DNA from: Salegentibacter lacus
GTDB lineage: Bacteria > Bacteroidota > Bacteroidia > Flavobacteriales > Flavobacteriaceae
NCBI RefSeq assembly: GCF_020164555.1
Contig: NZ_JAIQZB010000018.1
Span: 1 to 64,000, forward strand
Length of the DNA stretch: 64,000 nt
Reading direction: 5' to 3'
Part shown: positions 53,837 through 63,388 of the stretch, one piece after another
Layout of the letters: the number at the start of each line of letters is the position of its first letter
How positions within the stretch are numbered: position 1 is the stretch's first letter
The notes under the pieces: generated by a model
Databases searched by the model: none
What the model was told of the DNA's origin: nothing
The model's input: the letters and a program-made list of their open reading frames with translations, nothing else
Program-made: the position numbers and the translations under genes

Positions 53837-56800
53837 TTATTCTTCTAATTTAATATCCAAACCAAGACCTTTCAATTCGTGCATAAGTACGTTGAAAGAT
53901 TCCGGCAGGCCGGGTTCTGGCATAGGCTCTCCTTTTACGATAGACTCGTAAGTTTTAGCCCTTCCTATCACATCATCTGACTTCACTGTTAAGATTTCAC
54001 GCAATGTTGCTGAAGCTCCATAGGCCTCAAGTGCCCAAACCTCCATTTCACCAAAACGCTGTCCACCAAATTGTGCTTTACCACCAAGTGGTTGCTGTGT
54101 AATAAGCGAGTATGGCCCAATAGATCTGGCGTGCATCTTATCTTCAATCATATGTCCTAATTTCAACATATAGATCACCCCTACAGTTGCAGGTTGGTCA
54201 AAACGATCTCCTGTTCCACCATCATATAGATAAGTATGTCCGTATCTTGGAATTCCGGCTTCATCAGTAAGCTCGTTAATCTGGTCTATGGTAGCTCCAT
54301 CGAAAATTGGAGTTGCATATTTGTTACCAAGCTTTTGTCCTGCCCATCCAAGTACAGTTTCATAGATCTGACCAATGTTCATACGTGAAGGTACCCCAAG
54401 TGGGTTCAACACGATATCAACCGGTGTACCATCATCAAGGAATGGCATATCTTCCTGGCGAACGATTCTTGCAACAATACCTTTGTTACCGTGACGTCCT
54501 GCCATTTTATCACCTACTTTTAGTTTACGTTTCTTAGCGATGTAAACCTTAGCAAGTTTAAGGATTCCGGAAGGAAGCTCATCTCCAACAGAGACCGTAA
54601 ACTTCTCTCTCCTTAGGTTACCCTGAAGATCGTTTTCCTTAATTTTATAATTGTGAATAAGGTCTGCAACCAAAGTGTTCAAGTGATCATCTGTAGTCCA
54701 GGTACCATGAGTTAAGTGAGTATAGTCGTCTACTGCGTTAAGCATTTTCAATGTATACTTCTTTCCTTTTGGCATTACCTCTTCTCCAAGGTCGTTTTGA
54801 ACTCCCTGAGCAGTTTTTCCACCTATAATGGTGAATAACTTATCTACAAGTTCAGCTTTTAGATTGGCGAATTTTGCATCGTACTTTTTCTCAAGTGCTG
54901 CAATATCTTCCTTATCCTGAGCTCTCTTACGCTTATCTTTAATAGCACGGGCAAAGAGTTTCTTCTCTATAACCACACCATTTAAAGATGGAGATGCTTT
55001 AAGCGATGCATCTTTAACATCACCGGCTTTATCTCCAAAGATGGCACGAAGTAATTTTTCTTCCGGTGTTGGATCGCTTTCTCCTTTTGGAGTAATCTTA
55101 CCAATAAGAATATCGCCAGGTTTAACCTCGGCACCAATTCTAATCATCCCGTGTTCATCAAGGTCTTTAGTAGCCTCTTCTGAAACATTAGGAATATCAT
55201 TGGTTAATTCTTCGTTTCCTAATTTAGTGTCACGAACTTCAAGCGAATATTCATCAATATGGATAGAAGTAAAGATATCCTCTCTAACCACTTTTTCTGA
55301 AATTACAATCGCATCCTCAAAGTTGTAACCTTTCCAAGGCATAAAGGCAACCTTCATGTTTCTACCTAAAGCAAGTTCCCCAGCTTCAGTAGCATATCCC
55401 TGACATAAAACCTGACCTTTGGTTACTCTATCTCCAACCCTAACAATTGGTTTAAGGTTAATAGAAGAACCCTGGTTAGTTTTACGGAACTTAATAAGAT
55501 TGTATGACTTTGAATCACTATCAAAGCTCACCATACGTTCCTCTTCAGTTCTGTCGTATTTTATTATAATTTGCTTGGCATCTACATACTCTACTTCACC
55601 TTCTCCTTCAGCATTAATCAATACTCGAGAATCTGTAGCTACCTGTCGTTCCAATCCGGTTCCAACAATTGGAGAATCGGCTTGCAACAATGGTAATGCC
55701 TGGCGCATCATGTTAGATCCCATCAAAGCACGGTTTGCATCATCATGTTCCAGGAACGGAATTAACGAAGCCGATATAGACGAAATCTGGTTTGGTGCAA
55801 CATCAGTATAATGAACCTCTTTAGGATCAACAACCGGGAAGTCACCTTCCATTCGGGCAATTACCCTTTCAGAATCTATAGTACCATCTTCTTTAAGCGG
55901 AATGTTAGCCTGGGCAATTTTCTTGTCCTCTTCCTCTTCAGCACTTAAATAAATAGGTTCCTGTGAAAAATCTAATTTTCCATTATCAACTTTACGATAT
56001 GGCGTTTCAATGAAGCCCATTCCATTCACTTTAGCATACACTGAAAGTGAAGAAATAAGTCCAATGTTTGGTCCTTCAGGAGTTTCAATAGGGCAAAGTC
56101 TTCCGTAGTGCGTATAGTGAACATCACGTACCTCAAAACCTGCTCTTTCCCTTGATAAACCACCTGGCCCTAATGCCGAAAGTCTACGCTTGTGCGTGAT
56201 TTCTGCCAGCGGGTTGGTTTGATCCATAAACTGAGACAACTGGTTGGTACCGAAGAAAGAGTTGATCACTGAAGAAAGTGTCTTCGCGTTAATCAAATCT
56301 ATCGGGGTAAATACCTCGTTGTCACGAACATTCATTCGCTCACGAATGGTTCTGGCCATACGCGCTAAACCAACTCCAAACTGTTGAGACAATTGCTCAC
56401 CTACAGTTCTAACACGACGATTAGATAAGTGGTCAATATCATCAATCTCAGCTTTAGAATTAATAAGCTCGATTAAATATTTAATTATGGTAATAATGTC
56501 TTCTTTGGTAAGCACTTGCTTATCCATAGCAACATCAAGACCTAATTTTTTGTTCATTCTGTATCGACCAACTTCTCCAAGGCTGTAACGCTGATCTGAG
56601 AAGAATAATTTATCGATAATACCACGTGCAGTTTCCTCATCTGGCGGTTCAGCATTACGAAGTTGACGATAAATATGTTCTACCGCTTCTTTTTCAGAGT
56701 TGGTAGGATCTTTTTGTAATGTATTATGAATAATAGCATAATCTCCGGTTTGATTATCTTCTTTATGAAGAAGAATAGTCTTACTTCCGGTTTCAAGAAT

Positions 56801-57649
56801 TTCTTCTATATGCTCTTTTTCAAGTTCTGTATCACGATCTAAAACGATCTCATTACGTTCTATTGAAACTACCTCTCCTGTATCTTCATCTACAAAATCT
56901 TCATACCAGGTATTCAATACACGGGCCGCAAGTTTACGACCTAATACTTTTTTAAGTCCTGTTTTTGAAACTTTCACCTCTTCAGCAAGGTCAAAGATTT
57001 CTAAAATATCTTTATCGCGTTCAAAACCGATGGCGCGGAAAAGTGTAGTAACAGGTAATTTTTTCTTTCTATCGATATAAGCATACATAACGCTATTAAT
57101 ATCGGTAGCAAATTCTATCCAGGAACCTTTAAAAGGAATTACACGGGCAGAATAAAGTTTTGTTCCGTTTGCGTGGAACGATTGTCCAAAGAAAACTCCT
57201 GGTGAACGGTGAAGCTGAGAAACTACCACACGTTCTGCCCCGTTGATACAAAAAGTACCACTTGGAGTCATATAAGGTATAGTTCCTAAGTAAACGTCCT
57301 GTACGATGGTTTCAAAATCTTCGTGTTCAGGGTCGGTACAATATAGTTTTAATCTTGCTTTAAGAGGCACACTATACGTTAAACCACGCTCTATACACTC
57401 CTGAATGGAATATCTTGGCGGGTCCACAAAATAATCTAAAAATTCTAGTACAAATTGGTTACGGGTGTCCGTAATTGGGAAGTTTTCCAGGAAGGTATTA
57501 TAGAGACCTTCATTTCCCCGCTCTTCTGATTTGGTTTCTAGTTGAAAGAAATCCTGAAAAGACTTGATCTGGATATCCAGGAAGTCCGGGTAATCAGGTC
57601 TGTTCTTTACAGAAGAGAAACTCACTCTTTCAGTTTGCTTTGCTAACAT
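53837..57649 (-). CDS. rpoB: DNA-directed RNA polymerase subunit beta
   Basis: The 1270-residue beta subunit. The start is ATG 57649, giving [15 protein letters not shown]; a TTG one codon upstream would not match the family. Recognisable are the rifampicin-binding region with [18 protein letters not shown] and [18 protein letters not shown], and the active-site stretch [15 protein letters not shown]. It follows rplL after a gap of 128 nt that contains a strong hairpin. Confidence 0.99.
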   Translation of the reverse strand: MLAKQTERVSFSSVKNRPDYPDFLDIQIKSFQDFFQLETKSEERGNEGLYNTFLENFPITDTRNQFVLEFLDYFVDPPRYSIQECIERGLTYSVPLKARLKLYCTDPEHEDFETIVQDVYLGTIPYMTPSGTFCINGAERVVVSQLHRSPGVFFGQSFHANGTKLYSARVIPFKGSWIEFATDINSVMYAYIDRKKKLPVTTLFRAIGFERDKDILEIFDLAEEVKVSKTGLKKVLGRKLAARVLNTWYEDFVDEDTGEVVSIERNEIVLDRDTELEKEHIEEILETGSKTILLHKEDNQTGDYAIIHNTLQKDPTNSEKEAVEHIYRQLRNAEPPDEETARGIIDKLFFSDQRYSLGEVGRYRMNKKLGLDVAMDKQVLTKEDIITIIKYLIELINSKAEIDDIDHLSNRRVRTVGEQLSQQFGVGLARMARTIRERMNVRDNEVFTPIDLINAKTLSSVINSFFGTNQLSQFMDQTNPLAEITHKRRLSALGPGGLSRERAGFEVRDVHYTHYGRLCPIETPEGPNIGLISSLSVYAKVNGMGFIETPYRKVDNGKLDFSQEPIYLSAEEEEDKKIAQANIPLKEDGTIDSERVIARMEGDFPVVDPKEVHYTDVAPNQISSISASLIPFLEHDDANRALMGSNMMRQALPLLQADSPIVGTGLERQVATDSRVLINAEGEGEVEYVDAKQIIIKYDRTEEERMVSFDSDSKSYNLIKFRKTNQGSSINLKPIVRVGDRVTKGQVLCQGYATEAGELALGRNMKVAFMPWKGYNFEDAIVISEKVVREDIFTSIHIDEYSLEVRDTKLGNEELTNDIPNVSEEATKDLDEHGMIRIGAEVKPGDILIGKITPKGESDPTPEEKLLRAIFGDKAGDVKDASLKASPSLNGVVIEKKLFARAIKDKRKRAQDKEDIAALEKKYDAKFANLKAELVDKLFTIIGGKTAQGVQNDLGEEVMPKGKKYTLKMLNAVDDYTHLTHGTWTTDDHLNTLVADLIHNYKIKENDLQGNLRREKFTVSVGDELPSGILKLAKVYIAKKRKLKVGDKMAGRHGNKGIVARIVRQEDMPFLDDGTPVDIVLNPLGVPSRMNIGQIYETVLGWAGQKLGNKYATPIFDGATIDQINELTDEAGIPRYGHTYLYDGGTGDRFDQPATVGVIYMLKLGHMIEDKMHARSIGPYSLITQQPLGGKAQFGGQRFGEMEVWALEAYGASATLREILTVKSDDVIGRAKTYESIVKGEPMPEPGLPESFNVLMHELKGLGLDIKLEE

Positions 57650-57716
57650 CAATGGACGGATTATAATTTATAAAAAAACGGGCGCGCAAGAGGTTAATCC
57701 CCTATATACGCAAAAG

Positions 57717-57754
57717 GGTTTAGACCTTCAGGAGCGAATCCTGAGGTCTAAACC
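57717..57754 (-). promoter_or_regulatory. strong hairpin in the rplL-rpoB gap
   Basis: A stem of 16 pairs with one bulged T (57717-57733 with 57739-57754) and a loop of five nucleotides lies in the rplL-rpoB gap of 128 nt. On the minus strand only CTTTTG follows, so it is a weak terminator at most. Its place is that of the attenuator and RNase III site of the E. coli operon. Confidence 0.6.
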
Positions 57755-57777
57755 TAAATAATATTGCTGTGGCAAGC

Positions 57778-58152
57778 TTATTTAAGCTCAACCTCAGCTC
57801 CTGCTTCTTCTAGCTGTGCTTTAAGTGCTTCTGCTTCGTCTTTAGCTACTCCTTCTTTAACTGGAGCTGGTGCGCCATCTACTAATGCTTTAGCATCTTT
57901 AAGACCAAGACCTGTAAGTTCTTTTACAAGTTTTACAACTGCTAGTTTAGATCCACCTGGAGCTGTAAGAATTACATCAAATTCAGTTTGCTCTTCAACC
58001 TCTTCACCAGCAGCAGCACCGCCACCAGCAACAGCTACTGCAGCCGCAGCAGGCTCTATACCATATTCTTCTTTTAAGATATCAGCTAACTCATTTACTT
58101 CTTTTACGGTTAAGTTAACCAATTGTTCTGCGAATTCTTTTAAATCTGCCAT
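57778..58152 (-). CDS. rplL: 50S ribosomal protein L7/L12
   Basis: A 124-residue stalk protein. It has the N-terminal dimerisation segment ([19 protein letters not shown]), an Ala/Gly-rich hinge ([19 protein letters not shown]) and the C-terminal domain with [19 protein letters not shown] that contacts translation factors. It forms the L10-L12 stalk of the ribosome. It follows rplJ by 52 nt, and the rpoB gap behind it holds a strong hairpin. Confidence 0.98.
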   Translation of the reverse strand: MADLKEFAEQLVNLTVKEVNELADILKEEYGIEPAAAAVAVAGGGAAAGEEVEEQTEFDVILTAPGGSKLAVVKLVKELTGLGLKDAKALVDGAPAPVKEGVAKDEAEALKAQLEEAGAEVELK

Positions 58153-58204
58153 TTTCTATCGTTTTTAAAAAGTTCTTTAATTTATAATTGTTAAAAGTGC
58201 GTAC

Positions 58205-58729
58205 TTATTTTTCTTCCTTTTCAGAAAGCGTTTTAAGGATTCCTGCGATTTTACCACCACCAGACTTAAGTGCTGAAATAACATTCTTAGCAGGTGATTG
58301 TAATAATCCAACGATATCTCCAATAACCTCTTCTTTAGACTTGATGTTTACAAGTGCGTCAAGGTAATCGTCTCCTACATAAACAGCTTCTTCAACAAAA
58401 GCTCCTTTAAGTAGTGGTTTATCGTTTTTCTTTCTAAATTCCTTAATTACTTTGGCCGGTGCATTACCGGTTTCAGAAAACATTATGGAAGTATTGCCTT
58501 TCAAAACTGAAGGAAGGTCTCCAAATTCTTTATCTGAAGCTTCCATTGCTTTAGCAAGCAACGTATTCTTAACTACAGCCAGCTTTACGTTAGCTTTAAA
58601 ACAAGCTCTACGTAGGTTTGAAGTCGTTCCGGCATCAAGGCCAGATATATCTGCTAAATAAACCACAGAATTATCTGTTAACTGGGCAGTTAAATCTTCA
58701 ATTACTATTGATTTTTCTTCTCTTGTCAT
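58205..58729 (-). CDS. rplJ: 50S ribosomal protein L10
   Basis: A 174-residue ribosomal protein that anchors L7/L12 dimers to the 23S rRNA and, in other bacteria, binds its own mRNA leader for control. The N-terminal rRNA-binding region (MTREEKSIVIEDLTAQL, then VVKNTLLAKAM) and the long C-terminal helix that holds L7/L12 are present. The gap to rplA is only 11 nt, so no separate L10 leader of the E. coli type fits in front of it. Confidence 0.97.
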   Translation of the reverse strand: MTREEKSIVIEDLTAQLTDNSVVYLADISGLDAGTTSNLRRACFKANVKLAVVKNTLLAKAMEASDKEFGDLPSVLKGNTSIMFSETGNAPAKVIKEFRKKNDKPLLKGAFVEEAVYVGDDYLDALVNIKSKEEVIGDIVGLLQSPAKNVISALKSGGGKIAGILKTLSEKEEK

Positions 58730-58740
58730 AATCTATACTA

Positions 58741-59439
58741 TTATTGCTCAGTGAACCTTTTAGTATCAACCTGAACGCTCGGGCTCATCGTAGAAGACAT
58801 GTGTATACTCTTAATATACACACCCTTAGATGCCTGAGGTTTCAACTTCACTAAAGTAGTTAATAATTCTCTCGCGTTTCCAGCAATTTTTTCAGCTTCA
58901 AAAGATGCTTTTCCAATTCCAGCGTGAACAATACCGGTTTTATCAACTTTAAAGTCAATTTTACCAGCTTTAACATCAGATACTGCTTTTGCAACATCCA
59001 TAGTTACTGTTCCTGTTTTTGGGTTAGGCATAAGCCCTCTTGGTCCAAGTACTCGTCCCAAAGGTCCTAATTTACCCATTACGCTAGGCATAGTGATAAT
59101 TACATCTACATCTGTCCATCCACCTTTTATCTTGTCTAGATATTCATCAAGACCAACATAATCAGCTCCGGCTTCTTTAGCCTCTTCTTCCTTATCTGGA
59201 GTAACTAACGCAAGTACTTTTACATCTTTACCAGTTCCGTGTGGAAGGGTTACAACACCTCTTACCATTTGGTTGGCTTTCCTTGGATCTACATTCAAAC
59301 GAATCGCTAAATCCACAGATGCATCGAAGTTCTCGTTAGCAACTTCTTTAATTAAAGCTGAAGCTTCCGCCACCGAGTAAGCTTTATTGCTCTCGATCTT
59401 AGATTGGGCTTCTTTTTGCTTTTTAGTTAATTTTGCCAT
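58741..59439 (-). CDS. rplA: 50S ribosomal protein L1
   Basis: A 232-residue protein of the L1 stalk that binds 23S rRNA near the E site. It shows the motifs [20 protein letters not shown] and [20 protein letters not shown], and the C-terminal lobe ends [14 protein letters not shown]. It lies 18 nt behind rplK and 11 nt ahead of rplJ, in the usual order. Confidence 0.98.
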   Translation of the reverse strand: MAKLTKKQKEAQSKIESNKAYSVAEASALIKEVANENFDASVDLAIRLNVDPRKANQMVRGVVTLPHGTGKDVKVLALVTPDKEEEAKEAGADYVGLDEYLDKIKGGWTDVDVIITMPSVMGKLGPLGRVLGPRGLMPNPKTGTVTMDVAKAVSDVKAGKIDFKVDKTGIVHAGIGKASFEAEKIAGNARELLTTLVKLKPQASKGVYIKSIHMSSTMSPSVQVDTKRFTEQ

Positions 59440-59457
59440 TTTTAATTTCTTTTTGGA

Positions 59458-59895
59458 TTAAAACGGTGCATCACCTTTTACAGTTATTCCCATTGAACGA
59501 GCCGTTCCAGCAACCATTTTCATTGCAGATTCTATGGTGAAGGCGTTTAAATCCTGCATCTTATCTTCTGCAATAGTTTTAACCTGATCCCAAGAAACAC
59601 TTGCTATTTTTTTTCTGTTTGGTTCTCCTGAACCCTTTTTGTTCTTAGATGCTTCCAACAATTGTACTGCAGCTGGAGGGGTTTTAATCACAAAGTCAAA
59701 AGACTTATCTGAATAAACCGTAATCGCAACCGGCAATACTTTACCTTGTTTATCCTGGGTTCTACCATTGAATTGCTTACAGAATTCCATGATATTTACC
59801 CCGGCAGCACCCAAAGCAGGTCCAACTGGTGGTGATGGGTTAGCAGCACCTCCACGAACTTGTAGTTTTACAACTTTACTTACTTCTTTTGCCAT
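59458..59895 (-). CDS. rplK: 50S ribosomal protein L11
   Basis: A 145-residue protein of the GTPase-associated centre. The N-terminal loop [20 protein letters not shown] (residues about 20-39) is typical, and the C-terminal rRNA-binding domain ends [14 protein letters not shown]. It lies 75 nt behind nusG and opens the ribosomal part of the cluster. Confidence 0.98.
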   Translation of the reverse strand: MAKEVSKVVKLQVRGGAANPSPPVGPALGAAGVNIMEFCKQFNGRTQDKQGKVLPVAITVYSDKSFDFVIKTPPAAVQLLEASKNKKGSGEPNRKKIASVSWDQVKTIAEDKMQDLNAFTIESAMKMVAGTARSMGITVKGDAPF

Positions 59896-59970
59896 TTTCT
59901 AAATTTTTAAGGTGATAGTTTGTTAGAGTGGAAGCTTTAAAAAACCATCAAAAAATATGTAACTAAATTT

Positions 59971-60522
59971 TTATACTTTTTCTACTTGCATATAGCTTAA
60001 TTCTAATGGTGTTTTTCTACCGAAAATTTTCACCATTACCTCAAGCTTACGCTTTTCTTCATTTATCTTTTCTACTGTACCATTAAAGCCGTTAAACGGA
60101 CCATCTATAACTTTTATGGTTTCCCCAATAGTAAAAGGTATCGCAACATTATCGGTTTTTACTGAAAGTTCATCTACTTTACCAAGCATTCTGTTAACTT
60201 CAGATCTTCTAAGCGGAACAGGATCTCCTCCTTTTGTTTCTCCTAGAAATCCAATAACACCGTTAATATTTTTTATCACGTGTGGCATTTCACCATCAAG
60301 GCTAGCCTGAATCATTACATATCCCGGAAAATAAACACGTTCTTTATTTACTTTCTTACCATTTCTAATCTGGATAACTTTTTCGGTAGGAACTAGAATT
60401 TGATCTAGGTAGTCTTCCATCCCAAGATGAGCAACTTCCTTTTCAATATAGTCTTTAACCTTATTTTCCTGACCGCTAACGGCACGAACTACATACCACT
60501 TTTTTTCCTTTCCTTCTGCCAT
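59971..60522 (-). CDS. nusG: transcription termination/antitermination factor NusG
   Basis: A 183-residue NusG with an N-terminal NGN domain (KKWYVVRAVSGQENKVKDYI) that binds the beta' clamp of RNA polymerase, and a C-terminal KOW domain (IPFTIGETIKVIDGPFNGFN) that binds NusE/S10 or Rho. It lies 10 nt behind secE in the standard order. Confidence 0.97.
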   Translation of the reverse strand: MAEGKEKKWYVVRAVSGQENKVKDYIEKEVAHLGMEDYLDQILVPTEKVIQIRNGKKVNKERVYFPGYVMIQASLDGEMPHVIKNINGVIGFLGETKGGDPVPLRRSEVNRMLGKVDELSVKTDNVAIPFTIGETIKVIDGPFNGFNGTVEKINEEKRKLEVMVKIFGRKTPLELSYMQVEKV

Positions 60523-60532
60523 CCTAATATTT

Positions 60533-60730
60533 TTAAGATTTAATCCATTTGAAATATTCTTCGATAGCCGAGCTAAATACGGTATCTACTCCCCAAATAG
60601 CCAGTGAGAAAATTATAGAAAAAACTGCTACAAGGATGGTTAGCCTCTGTGCTTCGGGCCAGCTTGTCCAGGTAACATGGTTTCTTAATTCGTTGTAAGA
60701 TTCTGATATGTAATTAACAATTCCTGCCAT
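60533..60730 (-). CDS. secE: preprotein translocase subunit SecE
   Basis: A 65-residue single-span form of SecE, a part of the SecYEG translocase of the inner membrane. The conserved stretch LRNHVTWTSWPEAQRLTIL is followed by the one membrane helix (about residues 35-52). Short SecE forms of this kind are normal outside the enteric bacteria. It starts 19 nt behind tRNA-Trp. Confidence 0.95.
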   Translation of the reverse strand: MAGIVNYISESYNELRNHVTWTSWPEAQRLTILVAVFSIIFSLAIWGVDTVFSSAIEEYFKWIKS

Positions 60731-60749
60731 GTGATTCTAAAGGTATTTG

Positions 60750-60822
60750 CACGGGTTGAGAGGCTCGAACTCCCGACACCTGGTTTTGGAGACCAGTGCT
60801 CTACCAACTGAGCTAAACCCGT
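60750..60822 (-). tRNA. tRNA-Trp (CCA anticodon)
   Basis: A 73-nt cloverleaf on the minus strand with acceptor ACGGGTT/AACCCGT, anticodon stem CTGGT/ACCAG, loop CTCCAAA (anticodon CCA), T-arm with GTTCGAG, and G as discriminator, as usual for tRNA-Trp. It lies between tuf and secE, the classic place. Confidence 0.97.
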
Positions 60823-60840
60823 AAATATAATATAAATGAA

Positions 60841-60864
60841 GGTTTCCCGCCCGAGCGGGAAACC
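60841..60864 (-). terminator. hairpin between tuf and tRNA-Trp
   Basis: A perfect 10-bp stem, GGTTTCCCGC/GCGGGAAACC, with a 4-nt loop, lies 20 nt behind the tuf stop. On the minus strand TTCATTTATATT follows, so the T-run is weak; it may allow partial read-through to tRNA-Trp and secE. Confidence 0.65.
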
Positions 60865-60884
60865 TTTTTATATCTAAACTGTAA

Positions 60885-62072
60885 TTAGTCTAAAATTTCA
60901 GTAACCTGTCCAGCACCTACAGTTCTACCACCTTCACGGATAGCGAAACGTAGACCAACATTCATTGCGATAGTCTGGATAAGTTCAACAGTAATTGTAA
61001 GGTTATCACCAGGCATTACCATTTCAACTCCATCAGGAAGACTAATTGTTCCTGTTACGTCAGTTGTACGTACGTAGAACTGAGGACGGTAGTTATTATG
61101 GAATGGAGTGTGACGTCCACCTTCTTCTTTTTTAAGGATATAAACCTCTGCTTTAAACTTAGCGTGAGGAGTTACAGATCCAGGCTTAGTAATTACCATA
61201 CCTCTAGAAATCTGAGACTTCTCAATACCTCTTAATAGGATACCAACGTTATCTCCAGCTTCACCTCTATCAAGGATTTTACGGAACATCTCAACACCAG
61301 TAATAGTAGAAGTAAGTTTTTCAGCTCCCATACCAATGATCTCTACAGGATCTCCAGTGTTTGCAACACCAGTCTCAATACGACCAGTTGCAACAGTACC
61401 ACGACCTGTAATAGAGAATACATCTTCAATAGGCATCAAGAAAGGCTTATCTACATCACGCTCTGGTAATTCAATCCAGCTATCTACAGCTTCCATCAAA
61501 TCAAGAACGGTTTTAGACCACTTTTCATCTCCTTCTAGGGCTCCAAGTGCAGAACCTGAAATTACAGGACCATTATCACCATCATACTCATAAAAAGAAA
61601 GAAGATCTCTAACTTCCATTTCAACTAGCTCCAAAAGCTCCTCATCATCAACAAGGTCTACTTTATTTAAGAATACAACGATTCTTGGGATACCAACCTG
61701 GCGTCCAAGAAGGATGTGCTCACGAGTTTGTGGCATAGGCCCATCAGTTGCAGCAACTACAAGAATTGCACCGTCCATTTGAGCAGCACCAGTAACCATG
61801 TTCTTTACATAATCGGCGTGACCAGGACAGTCAACGTGAGCGTAGTGACGGTTAGCAGTTTGATACTCTACGTGAGAAGAGTTAATTGTAATACCTCTTT
61901 CTTTTTCTTCAGGAGCATTATCAATTTGATCAAAAGCACTAGCTTCTGAATATCCAGCATCAGCCATTACTTTAGTAATCGCTGCTGTTAAAGTCGTTTT
62001 TCCGTGATCCACGTGTCCAATTGTACCTATGTTAAGGTGCGGTTTGGAACGATCGTATGTTTCCTTTGCCAT
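60885..62072 (-). CDS. tuf: elongation factor Tu
   Basis: The 395-residue EF-Tu, which brings aminoacyl-tRNA to the ribosome. G1 is GHVDHGKTT (near residues 19-27), the effector region [12 protein letters not shown] follows, then [12 protein letters not shown] (G3) and NKVD (G4). It ends [16 protein letters not shown]. Four tRNAs stand ahead of it and tRNA-Trp behind it, an arrangement known from many bacteria. Confidence 0.98.
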   Translation of the reverse strand: MAKETYDRSKPHLNIGTIGHVDHGKTTLTAAITKVMADAGYSEASAFDQIDNAPEEKERGITINSSHVEYQTANRHYAHVDCPGHADYVKNMVTGAAQMDGAILVVAATDGPMPQTREHILLGRQVGIPRIVVFLNKVDLVDDEELLELVEMEVRDLLSFYEYDGDNGPVISGSALGALEGDEKWSKTVLDLMEAVDSWIELPERDVDKPFLMPIEDVFSITGRGTVATGRIETGVANTGDPVEIIGMGAEKLTSTITGVEMFRKILDRGEAGDNVGILLRGIEKSQISRGMVITKPGSVTPHAKFKAEVYILKKEEGGRHTPFHNNYRPQFYVRTTDVTGTISLPDGVEMVMPGDNLTITVELIQTIAMNVGLRFAIREGGRTVGAGQVTEILD

Positions 62073-62128
62073 AATTAATACTTATTTAATCTTAGTTATA
62101 TATTAGTGTTCAATTTAATACAATCTAG

Positions 62129-62200
62129 AGCCAACGACGAGAATTGAACTCGTGACCTCTTCCTTACCAAGGAAACGCTCTACCCCTGAGCTACGTCGGC
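62129..62200 (-). tRNA. tRNA-Thr (GGT anticodon)
   Basis: A 72-nt cloverleaf on the minus strand, acceptor GCCGACG/CGTTGGC with one G-T-type pair, anticodon loop TTGGTAA (anticodon GGT, reading ACC and ACT), and T-arm GTTCAATTC. It lies 56 nt ahead of tuf. Confidence 0.95.
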
Positions 62201-62251
62201 AAGCCGAAAGTTTCCACTTTCAAGGTTCACCGGTTCAAACAAGAAAAACCA

Positions 62252-62270
62252 TAAACCAACATTGGTTTAC
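62252..62270 (-). other. small hairpin between tRNA-Thr (GGT) and tRNA-Gly
   Basis: TAAACCA and TGGTTTA pair around ACAT; a second weak hairpin (ACAAGAAG with CTTCCTGT, one mismatch) lies at about 62314-62336. These are in the spacer of a tRNA transcript and could be processing structures. Confidence 0.3.
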
Positions 62271-62347
62271 GGGATGTTTAATAGTTACTTAAACCGGAAA
62301 AATAAATCTAGAAAACAAGAAGCAAAACTTCCTGTTCTCCAATTAAG

Positions 62348-62420
62348 AGCGGGAGACCGGGTTCGAACCGGCGACATTCAGCTTGGAAGGCTGACGCTCT
62401 ACCAACTGAGCTACTCCCGC
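62348..62420 (-). tRNA. tRNA-Gly (TCC anticodon)
   Basis: A 73-nt cloverleaf on the minus strand, acceptor GCGGGAG/CTCCCGC, anticodon stem TCAGC/GCTGA with loop CTTCCAA (anticodon TCC, reading GGA and GGG), and T-arm GTTCGAACC. Confidence 0.96.
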
Positions 62421-62491
62421 ATTATCGATTCAAGGCTTCAATTTAAAGTCCCTGGATTTTCACATCCTTGAATCTTGAACTTTAAATGTTG

Positions 62492-62573
62492 TGGGGAGAG
62501 CAGGATTCGAACCTGCGAAGTTGAAAACAGCAGATTTACAGTCTGCCCTCGTTGGCCGCTTGAGTATCTCCCC
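62492..62573 (-). tRNA. tRNA-Tyr (GTA anticodon)
   Basis: An 82-nt class II cloverleaf on the minus strand, acceptor GGGGAGA/TCTCCCC, anticodon stem GCAGA/TCTGC with loop CTGTAAA (anticodon GTA), a long variable arm and T-arm GTTCGAATC, and A as discriminator. Confidence 0.96.
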
Positions 62574-62604
62574 AAATTTATTTTTCCACTATTTCATAGA
62601 ACCA

Positions 62605-62622
62605 TAGCTGGCGTGCCAGCTA
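62605..62622. other. palindrome in the tRNA-Thr/tRNA-Tyr spacer
   Basis: TAGCTGGC and GCCAGCTA pair around a 2-nt loop. The whole stretch 62574-62882 (309 nt) holds no gene; apart from this palindrome it contains a partial copy of the tRNA-Thr 3' end (62770-62792) and AT-rich sequence. Confidence 0.4.
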
Positions 62623-62769
62623 AGCTTTATGACGGTTTGTTTTTTTTAACGGCTGCAAATAAACGTAATTTTACAGCACCGTCCAAAGCATTTTTGAAAA
62701 TTTTTCTTTAAAAATTTTAGTGGTTTAATCTTCAGTATATTAAACCTAACAAAAAACTTTACTTCAAAA

Positions 62770-62792
62770 TTTCAAGAGCCAATAGAAGGACT
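62770..62792 (-). pseudogene. decayed 3' fragment resembling tRNA-Thr
   Basis: The 23 nt here and those at 62876-62898, which hold the 3' end of the intact tRNA-Thr and its flank, agree at 20 of 23 positions. The three differences are all G-to-A on the plus strand. The rest of the tRNA is not recognisable. It is likely a relic of an older duplication of tRNA-Thr. Confidence 0.4.
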
Positions 62793-62882
62793 TTCTTCGA
62801 CTATCACTCAGGATACACTTCTCGTCCCAATTCAATGAAAATCATAAGCGATCTCCAATCCAAAGCAATTCACATTTTCAAG

Positions 62883-62956
62883 AGCCGATGGAGGGACTCG
62901 AACCCACGACCTGCTGATTACAAATCAGCTGCTCTAGCCAGCTGAGCTACATCGGC
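62883..62956 (-). tRNA. tRNA-Thr (TGT anticodon), copy B
   Basis: Identical over 74 nt to the tRNA-Thr at 40449-40522, with acceptor GCCGATG/CATCGGC, anticodon loop TTTGTAA and the same T-arm. It is the first of four tRNAs ahead of tuf, behind the hpf terminator. Confidence 0.95.
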
Positions 62957-62983
62957 CTTTACGCTAAATTTTTAGCACAAAAA

Positions 62984-63005
62984 AGTCCGCTATTTCTAAC
63001 GGACT
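62984..63005 (-). terminator. terminator behind hpf
   Basis: AGTCCG pairs with CGGACT, extended by TA/TA after one mismatch, and on the minus strand TTTTTTGTGC follows. It lies 53 nt behind the hpf stop. Confidence 0.8.
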
Positions 63006-63006
63006 G

Positions 63007-63035
63007 CAAATGTATATAAATTATTCCTTTCACAA
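63007..63035 (-). promoter_or_regulatory. candidate promoter for the tRNA-tuf transcript
   Basis: On the minus strand TTG (63033-63035) is followed after 18 nt by TACATTTG (63007-63014), a full match to the Bacteroidota consensus. The start of transcription would fall near 63000, inside the hpf terminator stem, so a transcript from here would not form that terminator. Confidence 0.5.
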
Positions 63036-63057
63036 AACAATTCTGCGAAAAAAATAT

Positions 63058-63360
63058 TTAAACGTGCGCACTTAATTTTTCTTTGCGTTTAATTAACTGT
63101 CTTTGTAGCGATGAAGCACATTCATCTACGCATTCTTCAAATTTCTTACATGTTTTTTTTACCATAATATCCCCACCAGGTATGCTCAATAAAATTTCGG
63201 TGATCTTATTATCCTTTCCGCTGGTATTTTGAACTTTTAGAAAGACATCTGCATAGATAATCTTATCATAATAATTTTCAAGCCTATCCATTTTGCGCTG
63301 GATGAAATCAATTAATTTTTGATCGGCGTTAAAGTTAACAGACTGCACATTTACTTTCAT
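63058..63360 (-). CDS. hpf: ribosome hibernation-promoting factor (short HPF)
   Basis: A 100-residue HPF/RaiA-type protein that binds the ribosomal decoding site in slow growth. It shows the family start MKVNVQSVNFNADQKLIDFI, the strand YADVFLKVQNT, and the C-terminal helix KTCKKFEECVDECASSLQRQ. The missing C-terminal extension marks it as the short form. It lies 28 nt behind the XerC-type gene, so the two may be co-transcribed. Confidence 0.93.
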   Translation of the reverse strand: MKVNVQSVNFNADQKLIDFIQRKMDRLENYYDKIIYADVFLKVQNTSGKDNKITEILLSIPGGDIMVKKTCKKFEECVDECASSLQRQLIKRKEKLSAHV

Positions 63361-63388
63361 CTTCTGTAGAATTTAATTAAACATTATT

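Noticed and set aside
49479-57652. Several plus-strand ORFs of 64-130 codons opposite rpoB and rpoC
   Set aside because: They are antisense shadows of highly conserved genes; their composition follows the codon pattern of the real frames and no family is visible.
57764-58168. 134-codon plus-strand ORF opposite rplL, rich in Ser and Ala
   Set aside because: It mirrors the Ala-rich hinge of L7/L12 in the opposite strand and has no start or signal that would support it.
62262-62711. Plus-strand ORFs across the tRNA cluster
   Set aside because: They run through antisense tRNA-Gly and tRNA-Tyr genes (for example RVRTGDIQLGRLTLYQLSYSR), a well-known source of false proteins.
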